Notes under the pieces: generated by a model
What the model was told of the DNA's origin: nothing
What the model saw: only the letters and a program-made list of their open reading frames with translations
Databases searched by the model: none
Shown: in pieces, positions 61,676 through 64,000 of the stretch
Numbering within the stretch: position 1 is the stretch's first letter
Layout of the letters: each line of letters begins with the position of its first letter
NCBI RefSeq assembly: GCF_004027225.2
Contig: NC_044277.2
Coordinates: 85,820,283-85,884,282 of the forward strand
Direction of reading: 5' to 3'
From: Strigops habroptila
Taxonomy: Eukaryota > Chordata > Aves > Psittaciformes > Psittacidae
DNA: 64,000 bases
Program-made: the position numbers and the translations under genes

Positions 61676-64000
61676 CTTCAAAGATGGAAAACAGGTTAGG
61701 GTTGCTTCCAAGTTTTTGTCAGAGGAAGAACTGATAATGTTTAGCTGCTCATATAACTATTCATGAGCTATGTAATTATTTTCAAAAAAGAAAAATCACT
61801 TATGAAACAAGAGGGAAAACAAGATTTAGAATGTGCAAATTAATGGCATTTTCTTTTACACTGATTCACAAATGATACAGGAACTGTCCTACCACATAGA
61901 AATAGGACATTATTAGAATTTTATAATGTATTAGGGGCATTTTGCCCGTTAATACAATTTTGAAAGAACTGGGAGGAGGCGGCACTCTCTGCAATAGACG
62001 TTTGCTGCCAAGAAGGGAATGGATGAGATATGCAGTTAACACATGGTAATTTAGACCAAAGAAGGAAAATAGCTGACAGAAGTGATTTGGATTCTTTTGT
62101 AAAGACAGAGAGAGGAAAGAGAAGAAATACATTTTGAGATCATAATGGAACAGATATTTAAATTTTTAAAAACATTAAAAAAAATAAAATCTTTTCCCAC
62201 ATATGCAGACTTTAAGCCATTCTTTTATATGGGTCAGTATTGTGTATACTCCAGACAACAGCCAGTTGTTTCTCTAAAAGTTTCTCCTGGTAAAGACAAT
62301 GTTATGTTAGTGGAGTTGCCTTAAAAATATACATGTGTACACAGTGTTACAAAATGAAGTTTATTTTCCATCTGCTTATTTCTTTCAAGTGCTGATATTC
62401 ACTTGATTCATTAGCTTAACTGATTAGTCTTCCTTTGAGATGAGTTTATTTTAATACAAAACCAAAACAAATACATAGATCTTCACCCAACCAAACAAAA
62501 CCTCCCATACTTCTACAGATAAAAAAAATTTCAGTTGACTCCAAGCATATTTTTCTTTATTGTGCAGGCCTCATTTTCCAAAATGCCTTTCTAAGAACAA
62601 GTTTAATAACTACTTTAAACTTCAAATACATAAAAAAACCCCAAAAGGCCTTCACAACACTGATCTTTGCTGCTGATGCTACCTCAGTTCTTATACTTCT
62701 AAGCAGTGGACCAGGCAATTGCACCATTATAGTACTTTTAAGGCTGATGCAATTTGGAAGACAGCTTAGTGAAACCTCCATCCTAGAGAAAGTATTATTT
62801 TTTTGAAAAAGGGGAAAAAAACCCCACAATGGAGAGAAGTCAGGCAGACTGCTATCCAAATGATATGAGGCAATAAAAATATATAACAACCATTCAGCTT
62901 GACAGCTTATTTACTACCACTGGTGCTGCATGAATGCTTTGGCATATCCTCCTGTAGCAAATCCTGTACTGCAAAAGCATTTCTTGAAATATTAAGAATT
63001 CTTTGAGTGCAGAATCTCCTGGTGCTTGGCTCCAGAAAGGGGACAGCCTCAGCCACTAGCCTAAAAGCTGTGCTTTGAACGGTCCCCTTACCAAGCAACA
63101 AGCCCTATGGCAAGCACCCACTTCTAGGGAAAGGAAGGGAACTGCAGGGATGGGCATTGAGGGGACAAACGCCGTCTCTACCTTCCAGATCAAGCAGGTT
63201 TCTCAAACTGGAACTGCTGAAGCCTCACATCTTTCACTGCTCCATTACTCTGTGTGAGCAGTGAGAGGTTCATTTAAGGATCTTTAAAAACTCCTGGGCT
63301 GCTTTGAGCCCAGGTTATCAGGCACAGCAAGAGGAAATGCTGGCCACTGCATCTGCGTGCAAGTGCCTGAGCTCACTTGTGCAGCATGGACCCCGCTGCC
63401 AAGGGTCATTTGTATACACCTACTGTTGCACCTTCTGTTGCTGAATAAAACACCATCCCAAACTTAAAAACCAAACCCCTGGCCTCCGTGAACTTCTGCA
63501 CAGGAATTTGGTCACAACCTCATGCTTCATCACCTGGCATTAAATACTAGTTGAATGAAGCTAAGGCAGCTGCCCAGATCACCAAGCTGAGCTGACTGCA
63601 GCACCTGCTTGATAGTCTTCTACTTCCTCCACCAGCAAAGAAAGCACCAGCCTTTTGCAGTCAAAGAAAAGAACAGGGGACAGGTGGGTGGAGGGAAAAA
63701 AGATCCTAAGCCCAAGAAATCCTAAGAGCAGAGAGGAATCCTTGATAGACAGAAAAAGGCCAGGAAGGTACCACAACTAGGTGGAAGGAGAACCATGATC
63801 CTGTCCAGATGCAGACCAAACCCATCCTCATGGAAAGAGTGTAGTTTATCAATTAGAGGTCTGCTCCAGGGCAACAAGCCCAGTTACTACAACTTTGTGT
63901 CTTGTGAGGGTAAATCATGGAATCAACTAGGTTGGAAAACACCTTTAAGATCATCAAGTCCAACGATTACTCCAGGACTGCCAAGACCACCACTAAATCA
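61676..64000 (-). other. SLC22A23: SLC22A23 intron running off the window
   Basis: The preceding exon (TM5-TM6 region) was not found up to 64000, so this is intron sequence open to the right. It contains the edge of a CR1 at 63914-64000. No other gene is recognised. Confidence 0.8.
63914..64000 (-). mobile_element. CR1 LINE fragment cut by the window edge
   Basis: ATCATGGAATCAACTAGGTTGGAAAA followed by AAGATCATCAAGTCCAAC and GCCAAGACCACCACTAAA is the reverse complement of a CR1 3' end. It continues beyond 64000. Confidence 0.9.

Overview
This is vertebrate nuclear DNA, most likely from a bird. It carries intron-containing genes with GT-AG splice sites and two CpG-island promoters. It also has four recognisable CR1 LINE fragments, two of them with the avian-type 3' end (ATTCTGTG-like repeats), and its introns are compact. 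No prokaryotic, organellar, viral or CRISPR-like content was found. The gene order TUBB2B (-), PSMG4 (+), SLC22A23 (-) is the one I recall from human chromosome 6p25, so this is a conserved amniote block.

Layout. 1-8.4 kb: intergenic, no supportable gene. 8.44-11.8 kb: a complete four-exon class II beta-tubulin gene on the minus strand (445 aa), with a CR1 insertion in intron 2 and a compact GC-rich promoter with CCAAT, CRE-like and TATA-like elements. 11.8-12.7 kb: remainder of the CpG island. 12.8-24.5 kb: intergenic, with one small CpG-rich patch and one enhancer-like block. 24.5-30.9 kb: complete three-exon PSMG4 on the plus strand (130 aa), starting in its own CpG island. 30.9-32.0 kb: short gap between two convergent 3' ends. 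32.0-64.0 kb: the 3' half of SLC22A23 on the minus strand. It has a long 3'UTR and six coding exons, including a 33-nt microexon, that encode the last 325 complete residues (predicted TM7-TM12 plus the cytosolic tail). The 5' exons lie beyond the right edge.

All exon boundaries were derived by hand from reading frame, splice consensus and remembered human proteins. The phases close exactly in all three genes. The products are unrelated in function: a neuronal tubulin isotype, a 20S proteasome assembly chaperone and an orphan SLC22 transporter. The linkage is synteny, not an operon. I found no convincing previously undescribed system. The most interesting points are a recursive-splice-like junction at SLC22A23 exon 42081-42204, the adjacent microexon, an antisense CR1 inside a tubulin intron, and an enhancer-like block between TUBB2B and PSMG4.
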